Source of the DNA: Acidobacteriota bacterium
GTDB taxonomy: Bacteria; Acidobacteriota; Thermoanaerobaculia; UBA5066
DNA length: 64,000 bases
Direction: 5' to 3'
NCBI GenBank assembly: GCA_029781975.1
Contig: JAKOVQ010000053.1
Coordinates: forward strand, 124,001-188,000
Numbering within the stretch: position 1 is the stretch's first letter; each line of letters opens with the position of its first letter. The notes under the pieces were generated by a model, which was given only the letters and a program-made list of their open reading frames with translations, was not told the DNA's origin and ran no database searches. Below, one piece after another: positions 40,701 through 48,096 of the stretch. A program made the translations under genes and the position numbers.

Positions 40701-42520
40701 TCGCGCGCCTCCAGCCGCGCGAGGGCCTCGTTCAGCGCCGGGGCGTAGTCCGCCCCCGCGACCCGGGCCCCCTCGAGGCCGCGGGAGGTGCCGGCGCCAC
40801 CGTCCCACGACTCGTCCCCTTCGGAATCGTCGGACGGGCCTCCCCCCGACGCGCCCGGTCCCGGCGGGACCGAGCCCTCGGGGGCGAGGAGGGAGAGGCG
40901 CTCCTTCCAGAGCGACAGCTCCTCCCCGACGGGAGGGTTCGTCTGGCGGAAGGCGAGGAGGGCGACGCGCCGCGCGTCGGCCCTCACGGCCGGCGTCCCC
41001 CGCTCGGCCTTCGGCATCAGCTTCAGCGCCTCGGCCCCGTCCCCGCGCGAGACGAGGCGCTCCATCACGCCGACCCAGAGGCCGGGGAGCGCGGGGTGGT
41101 CCGCCTTCCGCGTCTCCAGCTCGGCCAGGAGGAGGCGCGCGGTCGCGAGGGTCCGCTCCGGGAGCCGCGCCGCCTCCAGCTCCGCGAGCGCGGCCCGGCC
41201 GTCGAACCCGGTCAGGAGGAGCGAGAGGCCGCCGGTGGCGAAGCCGGGGGTGACGTCCACCCGCGCGGCCCAGCGGTACGGCTCGTCCGCGAAGCGACCC
41301 CACGCCAGGGGCCGCGACCCGGCCTTCAGCGCGAGCCCCGCGAGGGCGGCCAGGTCGTCCGCCTGCTCGGACGCCGGGGCGCCCACGGCGGCCGCGAGCC
41401 GGCTCCGGAACGCCTCGGGGACCGCGTCGATCGACTCCCAGAGGCCGGCGAGGAGGAGCCGCTCGGGCCGCTTCCACCCCTTCTCGTAGCGGACCTCCAG
41501 CTGCCGGAGGAGCTCGAAGGCGACGTCGCTCCGTCCCTTCCCCTCGAAGTAGCGCGAGAGGAGGACCGCGCTTCGCGGGTCGAAGCCCTTCTCGAGACCG
41601 GACCGGAGCCCCTCGAGCTTGCCGGAGGCCCCCGCGTCGGCGCGGCGCGCGAAGAGCGAGAGGAGCGAGGCGGAAGGCGCCTTCGCCGGGTCGGCGACGT
41701 ACGCCTCGAGGACGTCGTATGCGGCCACGGGGCCGCGGCTCTCCTCGGCGAGGTCCGAGAGGACGCGGAGCCGGGGCTCCTCGGGGAGCGCCCGCGCGGA
41801 GCGGAGCGCCTCCTCCGCCTCCTTCGTCCGGCCCGCCTTCTCGAGCGCGCGGATCCACTCCTCCGCGTAGCCGGCGTCCCCCGGGAAGAGGGCGGCGCGG
41901 GCGGCCAGGAGGGCGACCGGGTCGCCCGCCGACGGCTCCTGCCGGGCCCACGCGATCCGCTCGGTGGCGATCGCCCGGCGCGTCCCGTCGTTGCCGGGCG
42001 ACGCGGTCGATCTCTCCGCCGCCTCCATGGCGAGCTTCCAGGAGCGGTCGGCGGCGCCCCAGCGGGCCACCTCGGCCCACGCGGCCGCCTTCGACGCGGG
42101 CTCGGCCCCGCCGGCCCAGAGGCGGAGCGCCTCCTCGGCTCCCGCCCGGTCCCCGAGCGAGCGGCGTGCCTCGGCCAGGTGGCGGAGGGCAGCCCGCGCG
42201 TCGGGGCCCGGCTGCGCCGCGCGGCGCTCGAGCTCCGCGGCGAGCTCCCGCGTCGGCGTCGGGTAGTGGATGACGCGCCCCTCGACGGACGCCTGCCGGA
42301 CGGCGGCAGAGGTGAGGGCATCCGAGTCGGTCAGGTCGGTCCAGGGGATGAGCGAGACGGCGGCCGCGCGGAGCGACGGGCTTCCGAGGAGGGCGGCACC
42401 GAGGGCGGCGAGTCCGAGGGCACCGACTCCGAGGGGACCTGCGCCGAGCGGCCACGCCGCGCGGGGCCGGCGCGCGCGCGCCGGGCTGCCGGCCGGGGGG
42501 ACGAGCGGGGTCCGGCGCAT
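34772..42520 (-). CDS. Giant TPR-like repeat protein, 2,582 residues
   Basis: One of the largest genes one would expect in this genome. ATG 42520 overlaps the upstream stop (TGATG). The N-terminus has a basic patch and a Gly/Leu/Ala-rich hydrophobic stretch (residues about 20-45), so the rest is likely exported and anchored. The body is almost entirely helical and rich in A, L, R and E, with degenerate TPR-like units such as ARAALRHLAEARRSLGDRAG and ALEVLTDGRARLGRPRLDAF throughout. No enzymatic domain is evident. A long scaffold role for a periplasmic or envelope complex is inference. The plus-strand open frame of similar length is an antisense shadow caused by GC-rich third positions. Confidence 0.85.
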   Translation of the reverse strand: MRRTPLVPPAGSPARARRPRAAWPLGAGPLGVGALGLAALGAALLGSPSLRAAAVSLIPWTDLTDSDALTSAAVRQASVEGRVIHYPTPTRELAAELERRAAQPGPDARAALRHLAEARRSLGDRAGAEEALRLWAGGAEPASKAAAWAEVARWGAADRSWKLAMEAAERSTASPGNDGTRRAIATERIAWARQEPSAGDPVALLAARAALFPGDAGYAEEWIRALEKAGRTKEAEEALRSARALPEEPRLRVLSDLAEESRGPVAAYDVLEAYVADPAKAPSASLLSLFARRADAGASGKLEGLRSGLEKGFDPRSAVLLSRYFEGKGRSDVAFELLRQLEVRYEKGWKRPERLLLAGLWESIDAVPEAFRSRLAAAVGAPASEQADDLAALAGLALKAGSRPLAWGRFADEPYRWAARVDVTPGFATGGLSLLLTGFDGRAALAELEAARLPERTLATARLLLAELETRKADHPALPGLWVGVMERLVSRGDGAEALKLMPKAERGTPAVRADARRVALLAFRQTNPPVGEELSLWKERLSLLAPEGSVPPGPGASGGGPSDDSEGDESWDGGAGTSRGLEGARVAGADYAPALNEALARLEARDRSHRTSLTLLLGELDRLPRAEWLWVMAVDRIGAWDLDDSLEARYKHALATFEGPEWWRKLARWYVRHRRSAELKALGDEIVDTFRGSQIFSRDPGLDATVPVDGQPNPYVFFSDFLALRALQRFPASPEVLARAEERLLSRSQYDAKVARKRLKEVKDKGVVDDALLATRRNAVLFADAARRGRFVDGLVRDGTLEAFLLRLEQVTPRTPVEDQLLLDGWSRLSRFEKAAPFADALSEAYPGDVSAAATALTLHRSLSAFSLAETAAAEKVVRRAAAGTSDASALWTSLGEMWQDLDRPLPAGDAFRAVLAEAPRDPQRILDVASAFWDYGRPKEALEVLTDGRARLGRPRLDAFEAGVLHEDLKDRDGAIDEYVAALHGEADGEANGEGGEPGGSDFRAQRRLAQLLGRPAIQDLVLARVSPLSPGTARDEETLLAYLPLLSITPEDAVDWDDWMDVPSDPVRRQQRAERNEAQRPAQSAGLGRVTTALREKALAMIPKATSPAFLGQLRRYQSSLAPAGATPGADVRLESLLLAREAELAPTEDARVQKEMARADFLLRRGRVEEARGVWSALLPRVDKLPEGATKIKDLVAHARFLEAAGGDAAGAWRDLGTRYAWSLGVLEDRLEFLFRTGRDAEGLDALEAASSAAAAGHREPLTERLVRESLTRRDTPRARRALDRLLGYDLVPASRVAAAGLKARLAFREDPAFDPNAFAKAESAKLPDDLRPDLWAAIGAAARDEGKLAAGVDLYVEALNRRTDRGWLADACRLAVRAGRSDHLLRFFETQRQRSPRDVRWAVAVREIKTFAGDLPGAIEAAKEATLVAPEREDLTQEAVTLLSRAGRFHEAGDFLETWARSRRADEGVAAWRAGLYVRAGDVARAVEVEREAIKALPPPSADAGDDGVPEPAARTGRAASRFLRLGEARAAFDLAFPGGRVARAREVPLSFAERTEIALRAGRLDALFAAFQNDHDFLSEAAPVIARLALPEQREALQAGIVSRVFRADGTRDLGALSRLAPFAGDAGLDRFDEALAARLLAAVPRERALWGPEPPVAFVRSIHPVVVVTTRNDGSQKLGLLTGDFRREWVAYLDARRDDERLAAALQPLVSELDALCAGPKPVTKEAPFSTWFPVEAFARVAALPERAALRQSVSGWFRTNGAWQRFLAATGSRWNLAPLLPLLDEETRNVWLVRSAPPPPATHAEDPVLAARLTAVERVGRNLAGLIAGRPDALSSTDVVRLRGPRTVGDALGTDARWTWPELAPRPTDGGDDAVSGTGIDRGRLPGRLWGARPGEAWYVLEALASFREKGADAPEVPLEEGPRGDEATRTLLSVRTAEGLGNLPLALALDERGFADLSRQERLERRLRLLVAQGEGGRQKAAALLADEVRKRQGKASEALWRAWERTAEELSLPGPADVLDPASPVAPGLLAFLYDRLGPEAGKRFTPADPASFLSALRERWWEAQERLSPDRAEVFVRDVWTADGGPLPVVAARKLGGFFPNATTWLSGVRPQVRADAYEAVKALPDVSRLSALVDATADRRDAAQVLLLRGELASGSDDAAVARLTRLLERGDTFQTVLSAPQPATEGEGEGETETGGGQAPPAAEEVSVSLLRASYRAFREAKRPAALARAEELLRARVTARLDAGNAGIAAWDLALALAPSPEEKARLLSALERSWVQGEWSDDETLVALARTLARHDRDTARRFLSRAAPASSFTLARERAAALVALRDVEGARAEWVAARARLPLTRAEETRAFDAWRQLGPEPPGKGAAPGTPAAWVTARSFWQRKGSDLESWGAELAAHLAKHPYDRLAARVVLRSLAPAREEVVAPADLAIGGSDDVPGLRIARSVLPRSPEAARFALRSSWISAAQLTARRFPAAEVDGTLADVARIGAATRDAAMADRALSALEDRRAASIAALRKELAQLTARAAPRPDLYKGRGTSVTRVLPRDLTWDLYARVLNGEDVP

Positions 42521-44904
42521 CACCGCACCTCCAGCGTCGCGCGGGCGAACCCATGGTTGCCCGCGCCGTCGATCGCCTCGAAGAAGAGGGGCTGGCTCCC
42601 GGCCTCCCCCTGCGGAAGGGCGACCTCGCCGACATTCGCCTTCGCCGCGTCGTCCCATCGGAGAGGGACTGGCGCTCCGTCGCCGAGGCGGGCGGAGAGG
42701 AAGAGGACGTCGGAGTCGGCGCGCGCGGCGACCCTCACGACGTCGCCCGCGGCGGCCGACGCGGGGAGGACCGGCCGGATCGTCGGGGCGGTCCCGTCCA
42801 CGACGACCCGCTTCGTCTCGACGAAGCTCCGTCCCTCGTGGTCGCGCAGGACGAGCCGGACGGCGAGCGGGCCGTCGGGGAGCCCCTCGGGGACGAGGAA
42901 CCGCCCTTCCCAGAGCCGCGTGCCGGGGCGCCGGACCAGGTCGACCCGCGCCCCGAACGGGAGGAGGGCGACGGCCGACGCGATCGACGAGTCGGCCTCG
43001 ACCCGGATCACGGGGTCGCCCGGCTGGATCCGCCGCGGCCGGAGGAGGGCGCGGGGAGCCGCGAGGAACGCGGTGTAGGGGGTGACGAACTTGTAGCGGC
43101 GCGAGAGGGCGATGATCTCCTCGACCCATTCGCGCCGCTCCCCCTCGAGCTCGATCCGCCGGAGGAGCTCGTCGACCCGCGCGCGGGCCCAGCGGCGCGG
43201 CAGGTCGCGGGCGTCGAGCGCCTTCGCGGGGAAGGAGACGGCGAGGGCGGGGGGGCGGGGCTCCTCGCGGAGGGTCACCGTCGCCTTCTCCACCGGGGCG
43301 GCGTAGCGGCCCACCCATGCCGAGAGCGAGCCGGCGACCGGCGGATGGGTCAGGATCGGGTAGACGTCGCGGAGCTTCGGGTCCCCGCCGTTTACCGTGA
43401 ACGGGGGCGCATCGGGAGCGGCGGCGCGGGTCGGCGCGGGCTTGCCCGTCCGGGTCCGGTCCGCGAGGAGCTGGTCGAGGAACAGGCTCTCCTCGGCGGG
43501 CGCCTCGGAGGCGCCCGAGGGGGGGAGCTGGAGGACCGCCGCGGCGCCGGCGGTCAGGCCGGCGGGGCGCTCGTCGCCGGTGACGACGGCGAAGAGGGGC
43601 CGGCCCGCGGCCGCCTTCGCGGCGCCGGTCGCGTCGGCCGCACCGTCGGTGACGACGACGATCCGGCTCGTCGCGGTGTCGCCCGGGAGGAGAGCCGCCG
43701 CGCGCGCGATGGCGGCGGTGATGGCTGTGCCCGGCGAGAGGGGGCGCGATCGGAGGTACGCGAGGGCCGCCTGGCGCGACGCCTCGGTGACCGGCGCGAG
43801 CCCCTGCGGGTCCGGGGCTGCCGTGGAGGCGAACGGGACGAGGACGAAGCGGTCGTCGCGGCCCAGCCTTCCGAGGAGCCGCGCGAGATGGGCGTAGCCC
43901 GCCTCAAGCCCGCCCCACCGGTGGGACAGGGAGGTGTCGAAGAGGATCGCCACGGCGAGCGGGGGTCTCGGCTTCGCCACCGCCGGAGCCTTCCCCGCGC
44001 CCGGGGCCGGCTTCCCCTCGGGTCGGAACTCGAGGAGGAAGAAGCCGTCCTTCTCGGGCGGGACGTCGGTCGCGCGCTCCCACGGGGCGAGGGCGAGGCC
44101 GTCGGGGAGGGTCCCGTCCGGGTTGCGGAAGGCCGCGAGAGCGAGGGGCGCCGCGCTCGCCGGCTTGAACCTCACGACCACGTCGCGGTCGAGCGGGACG
44201 TCCGTCCTCTGGAAGCGCGCCCTCGCTCCCTCGACCGTCAGGGGGAGGCGGCGCGCGCTCGACTCGACGAAGACGGCGTCCTCGAGCGTGACCGAGACCG
44301 AGAGCCGCTTGACCACCATCGGCTCGCCGTCGCCGGGAGCGAGGCTCACGCGGAGCTCGCCGACGCCGTCCACCCACGTCACGTCCTGCTGGTACTGCAG
44401 CTCGAGGCGCTTCGTCCCCCACGCGGGGATCGGCGCCACCTTCACCGAGAAGACCGCGCCGCCCGACGGCCGGGCCCCGGGGCGGCCCGACGCCGACGGC
44501 TCGCGGTCCTCCTCCTCCCCCTGCTGGAGGAGGCCCGGGTCGATCCGCCGCGTCGTCAGCTCGCGGTAGATCGCGCGCGCCTGCCTCTTCTCCAGGATGA
44601 CGCCCGGGATCCGGGTCAGGCCGTCCCAGACGGCGAAGTCGCCGACCGCGCCCGACTCCGGGAGCCGGAACCGCCAGGTCCCCTCCTGGACGTCGCCCGT
44701 GTGGTTCGCGTGGACCTGCCGGACGTTCACCCGCGCGTAGCCGCGGGCGATCCCGACGTCGACGGCCATCTCGTCGAGCGAGAGGACCGACGGGTCGGGG
44801 CGGCCTGTCGATGTGGGGACGAGGAGGCCGGTCTGTGCGAGGGCCGCGGAGCTTCCGAGGAACGAGGCGAGGGCCGCGGCGGCGAGGATCGGGATTCTTC
44901 TCAT
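42520..44904 (-). CDS. VIT and von Willebrand A domain protein
   Basis: 794 residues with a signal peptide (RRIPILAAAALASFLGSSAA, then LAQ). A VIT-type domain follows (about 40-210; VRQVHANHTGDVQEGTWRFR and KRQARAIYRELTTRRIDPGL), then a vWA domain with MIDAS-like DTSLS (VAILFDTSLSHRWGG) and VVVTDGAAD. The C-terminal part has helical sequence REWVEEIIALSRRYKFVTPY, typical of VIT/vWA proteins, and a beta-rich end. It probably binds other proteins through a metal ion in the periplasm. ATG 44904 overlaps the propeller gene's stop (ATGA). Confidence 0.88.
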   Translation of the reverse strand: MRRIPILAAAALASFLGSSAALAQTGLLVPTSTGRPDPSVLSLDEMAVDVGIARGYARVNVRQVHANHTGDVQEGTWRFRLPESGAVGDFAVWDGLTRIPGVILEKRQARAIYRELTTRRIDPGLLQQGEEEDREPSASGRPGARPSGGAVFSVKVAPIPAWGTKRLELQYQQDVTWVDGVGELRVSLAPGDGEPMVVKRLSVSVTLEDAVFVESSARRLPLTVEGARARFQRTDVPLDRDVVVRFKPASAAPLALAAFRNPDGTLPDGLALAPWERATDVPPEKDGFFLLEFRPEGKPAPGAGKAPAVAKPRPPLAVAILFDTSLSHRWGGLEAGYAHLARLLGRLGRDDRFVLVPFASTAAPDPQGLAPVTEASRQAALAYLRSRPLSPGTAITAAIARAAALLPGDTATSRIVVVTDGAADATGAAKAAAGRPLFAVVTGDERPAGLTAGAAAVLQLPPSGASEAPAEESLFLDQLLADRTRTGKPAPTRAAAPDAPPFTVNGGDPKLRDVYPILTHPPVAGSLSAWVGRYAAPVEKATVTLREEPRPPALAVSFPAKALDARDLPRRWARARVDELLRRIELEGERREWVEEIIALSRRYKFVTPYTAFLAAPRALLRPRRIQPGDPVIRVEADSSIASAVALLPFGARVDLVRRPGTRLWEGRFLVPEGLPDGPLAVRLVLRDHEGRSFVETKRVVVDGTAPTIRPVLPASAAAGDVVRVAARADSDVLFLSARLGDGAPVPLRWDDAAKANVGEVALPQGEAGSQPLFFEAIDGAGNHGFARATLEVR

Positions 44905-46880
44905 CTGGTCTCCGGCTCGGCGGGGAGGGGGAGGCGGAGGAGTCCCTCGTCGGTCCCGACGAGGAGCGCCTCCGGGGAGTCCGCCGGGAAGAAGGCGAGG
45001 CTGAAGACGTCGGGGGACGGGAGGGGCAGCGGGAGGGGCTCGAAGCGGGTCCGGGCGCGGTCGGTCCGGAGGACCCCGTGCCCCATCGTCCCGATCAGGA
45101 CGCGTCCCTCGCGGTCGAGGGCGAGGGCGCCGGCGTTCACCTTCAGCCCGGCGGTCTCGGGGAACGGCTCCCACCGCTCGTCGCGCCCCTCGCCGCGGCG
45201 GCGCGCGACGCCGCCGCCGTACGTCGCGACGAGGAGCGACTCCCCCTCGTCGAGGAGCGCGGTGACCCACGGGTTCGGGAGCTTCCCCTCGCCCGGGACG
45301 ACGCGGGAGGTGACCCGCCGTCCCTGGACCCGGCCGAGGCCGGTGGGGGTGCCGACCCAGAGCCCCTCGCCGCGGGCCGCGGACGCCAGCGCGTAGGCCT
45401 GGTTGCCGGGGAGGCCGTGGAAGGCGGAGAGGAGGCGGTGGTCGGGGAGGGCGACCCCCTGCGCGTAGCCGACGGCGAGGCCCGAGGTGGTCGCCGCAAG
45501 CGAGAAGGCGGCCCCGGCGCCCGCGATCGCCGTCGCACGGGCCCCTTCGATCCGGAAGGCGCCGCGGAGCGTCGCCGCGAAGAGCGCTCCGCCGGCGGGA
45601 AGAAGGGCGTTGACGCCCCACGCCTCCCGTCCCGAGACGACGGTCCAGGCCGGGGTCCCGCGCCCGTCCGTCCGGGCGACGCCGCCATCGAAGAAGCCGG
45701 CCCAAACCGAGTCGCCGGCCGACGCGAGAGCCGCGACGTGGGGGAGCGGCAGCGATCCCTTCGGGCGGGGCGCGACGAGGACCCAGCCCCGCTCGCGATC
45801 GCGGCGCAGCAGGCCGTCGGGCCCGTCGCCGAGGAGAGTGCCCTCCGCGGCGAGGAGCCGGCCGATCCGGACGCGCGTCCCCTCCTCGCGGCGGCCGCCG
45901 TCCGGCAGGAGGGTCGCGACGCGCGGCGGGTCGTCCGGGGGAACGAAGGCCCACCCATCGGCCGTGGCGGTCCCCGACGTCGCGTCCGCGCCGCGCGGGT
46001 GGGCCTCGAGCGCCAGGGGGATCGACGCGGACGAGGCGCTCGCGACGCCGACGGGGGTGGCCGCCCAGATCCGGCCGGCCGCGACGCCGACCGACTCGAT
46101 CCACGGGTCGGGCGTGCCGACCACCCGTGCGATCCCGGCGGGGGAGACGATCCTAAGGCCCGACTCTCCTCCGCAGACCGCCGAACCGTCGGGGAGGAGG
46201 GCGAGGGCGCGGACCGGGGAGCCGTCGAGCTTCTCGAGCTCCGCGGCGCCGGCGGCCGCCCGGAAGAGCCCCTGCCGCGCGCCGATCAGCAGCTCGCCTC
46301 CCGGCGACTCGGCGAGGGCGCGGACCTGGAGATCGCCCCATCCCGACGTGGCGAGCTCCACCGTCGTCCCCGCGACCCGGCCCCAGCCGCGCCGTTCGAG
46401 GGCGAAGACGGGGACCCCTCTCCAGGAGGCGAGGGCCGAGACCCGGAGGGACGGGAGCCCCTGCCGGACGTCGAGCCGCGCCGTGGAGCGGGAGGGATCG
46501 GCGGACGCGCCCGACGTGGTGGAGGCGGCGGAGGCGGCGGAGCCCGCGGAGGTCGCGAGCCGTTCGAGCCCGGAGCCGCCGCCGGTCCAGAGGACGCCGT
46601 CGGCGACCGTCGCCGCCGAGACGGTCCCGTCGCCGTAGAGCTCGGCCGCGCGCGGCGCGGCGGCGGCTCCGAACGCCCCGTCGTCTGCCGGAGCCGTCCT
46701 CCGGGCCGGCGCCGCCGGACGGAAGGCGAGGGGGCGGAAGCGGGAGGCGCGGAGGGTGTCGGGGGAGGCGGCGCGCGTCACCGCCCGGTCGAGGCGGACG
46801 AAGAGGACGGCGCCGATCCCGAGGGCGAGCGCAACGCCGCCTCCCGCCAGGAGGAGGACCCGATTCTTCGACCGGAGCAC
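44901..46880 (-). CDS. Membrane-anchored beta-propeller protein
   Basis: 659 residues from GTG 46880. An N-terminal membrane anchor (RVLLLAGGGVALALGIGAVL) is followed by a linker and about a dozen repeats of the 'regulator propeller' type, for example GGELLIGARQGLFR, DSVWAGFFDGGVAR, GLWVGTPTGLGRV, SLLVATYGGGVAR and RVLIGTMGHGVLRT. Such propellers normally form the sensor part of hybrid two-component proteins, but here no kinase follows. It is the first gene of the five-gene minus-strand cluster, separated by 72 bases from the divergent oxidoreductase gene. No strong Shine-Dalgarno sequence is visible at the GTG. Confidence 0.82.
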   Translation of the reverse strand: MLRSKNRVLLLAGGGVALALGIGAVLFVRLDRAVTRAASPDTLRASRFRPLAFRPAAPARRTAPADDGAFGAAAAPRAAELYGDGTVSAATVADGVLWTGGGSGLERLATSAGSAASAASTTSGASADPSRSTARLDVRQGLPSLRVSALASWRGVPVFALERRGWGRVAGTTVELATSGWGDLQVRALAESPGGELLIGARQGLFRAAAGAAELEKLDGSPVRALALLPDGSAVCGGESGLRIVSPAGIARVVGTPDPWIESVGVAAGRIWAATPVGVASASSASIPLALEAHPRGADATSGTATADGWAFVPPDDPPRVATLLPDGGRREEGTRVRIGRLLAAEGTLLGDGPDGLLRRDRERGWVLVAPRPKGSLPLPHVAALASAGDSVWAGFFDGGVARTDGRGTPAWTVVSGREAWGVNALLPAGGALFAATLRGAFRIEGARATAIAGAGAAFSLAATTSGLAVGYAQGVALPDHRLLSAFHGLPGNQAYALASAARGEGLWVGTPTGLGRVQGRRVTSRVVPGEGKLPNPWVTALLDEGESLLVATYGGGVARRRGEGRDERWEPFPETAGLKVNAGALALDREGRVLIGTMGHGVLRTDRARTRFEPLPLPLPSPDVFSLAFFPADSPEALLVGTDEGLLRLPLPAEPETR

Positions 46881-46952
46881 GGCTTCGCAGTTTAGAGCGG
46901 ACCCGGCGAACCGGCGTGCCGCGGAGCGCCGGCGGGCCGACAATCCCCCACC

Positions 46953-47837
46953 ATGGCGACCGACGTCACACTCCTCGGCACCGGCCTCCTCGGCGCGCCG
47001 ATGGCGCGCCGTCTCCTCGACACGGGGCTCGCGGCGACCGTCTGGAACCGGACGGCCGCGAAGGCCGAAGCCCTCGGGACTCACGGGGCGGCCGTGGCCG
47101 GCTCGCCGGCGGAGGCGCTCGCGGCGTCCCCGGTCTCGCTCCTGATGCTCGCGGACGCTTCCGCGATCCGCCAGACCGTCTTCTCGCCCGAGGCCGCCGC
47201 GCGCCTCGGCGGCCGGACGCTCGTCCAGATGGGGACGATCGGTCCGGGCGAGTCGGTGGCCCTGGCGGCCGAAGCCGCCGCGTCCGGGGCCGCCTGGCTC
47301 GAGGCCCCCGTCCTCGGGAGCATCCCCGAGGCGCTCTCCGGGACTCTCCAGATCCTCGCGGGGGGGAGCGAGGACGACGTCGCCCGGTTGACCCCGCTCC
47401 TCTCGCGCCTCGGGACCGTCCGCCGGGTCGGCGCGGTGGGGACGGCGGCCGCGCTGAAGCTGGCGCTGAACCAGCTCATCGCCACGCTCACGGCCGCCTT
47501 CGCCACGAGCCTCGCCTACGTCCGGGCGGAGGGGGTCCCGGTGGAGACGTTCCTCGACGTCCTCCGCCGGAGCGCCCTCCACGCGCCCACGTTCGACAAG
47601 AAGCTCCCGCGGATGCTCGCGCACGACTACGCCCGCCCCAACTTCCCGGTGAAGCACCTCCTGAAGGACGTCTCCCTCTTCGTGGCCGCGGCCGACGCCG
47701 CCGGGATCGACGCGCGCCTGACCCGCGCGGCGGGAGAGCTGGCCGGCAAGGCGATCGCGATGGGGCTCGGGGAGGCCGACTACTCGGCCGTCGCGCGCGC
47801 CGTCGAGCCGGCGACGCCCGGCGTGCTCGAGCCGTGA
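46953..47837 (+). CDS. 3-hydroxyisobutyrate dehydrogenase-family oxidoreductase
   Basis: 294-residue NAD(P)-dependent beta-hydroxyacid dehydrogenase. The Rossmann motif is LLGTGLLGAPMARRLL, followed by VWNRTAAKAEAL; the substrate loop is LEAPVLGSIPEALSGTLQIL and the catalytic lysine lies in AALKLALNQLI. The LNQ and serine-for-glycine variation fits glyoxylate/succinic semialdehyde reductase-like members as well, so the substrate is uncertain. It is transcribed divergently from the propeller gene and stands alone before the LacI operon. Confidence 0.88.
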   Translation: MATDVTLLGTGLLGAPMARRLLDTGLAATVWNRTAAKAEALGTHGAAVAGSPAEALAASPVSLLMLADASAIRQTVFSPEAAARLGGRTLVQMGTIGPGESVALAAEAAASGAAWLEAPVLGSIPEALSGTLQILAGGSEDDVARLTPLLSRLGTVRRVGAVGTAAALKLALNQLIATLTAAFATSLAYVRAEGVPVETFLDVLRRSALHAPTFDKKLPRMLAHDYARPNFPVKHLLKDVSLFVAAADAAGIDARLTRAAGELAGKAIAMGLGEADYSAVARAVEPATPGVLEP

Positions 47838-47969
47838 TCGCGCCGCTTCGTCCCTCTCGCTGACCCGCGCGAAGCCCTTCCGCGGTCCGCGGCGGCGGGC
47901 CGTCTGTCCCGTCCGCCCCCATCCCGGGGGACGGGCGCTCCCTTTCCTTCGCGGGAGCCGGGGGAGCTC

Positions 47970-48018
47970 TTGACAACCCGTCCGGCCGGAGCTAGCTTGT
48001 GGATGTAAACGATTACAT
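47970..48018 (+). promoter_or_regulatory. Promoter and LacI-family operator for the glucan operon
   Basis: TTGACA (47970-47975), 17-base spacer, TAGCTT (47993-47998), then the palindrome ATGTAAACGATTACAT (48003-48018), which matches its reverse complement at 14 of 16 positions and has the central CG typical of LacI/GalR operators. It covers the expected transcription start, so bound repressor would block initiation. It is the only such site I see, upstream of lacI itself, implying autoregulation and control of the whole operon. The rest of 47838-48096 shows no gene. Confidence 0.75.
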
Positions 48019-48096
48019 CCCGATGCCGCCTGCATCGTCTTCCCTCCCCGCGCGTCCCCCGGCCCCGCTGGCCCGGAGCCGGCCGGAGGTCCTTCC

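Noticed and set aside
34706-43078. Very long plus-strand open frame (about 2,790 codons) opposite the giant TPR gene
   Set aside because: It is low-complexity (Arg/Gly/Glu/Leu runs), has no domain, and is explained by GC-rich third positions of the real minus-strand genes. The minus frame has anchor segments, normal amino-acid use and tight overlaps with neighbours.
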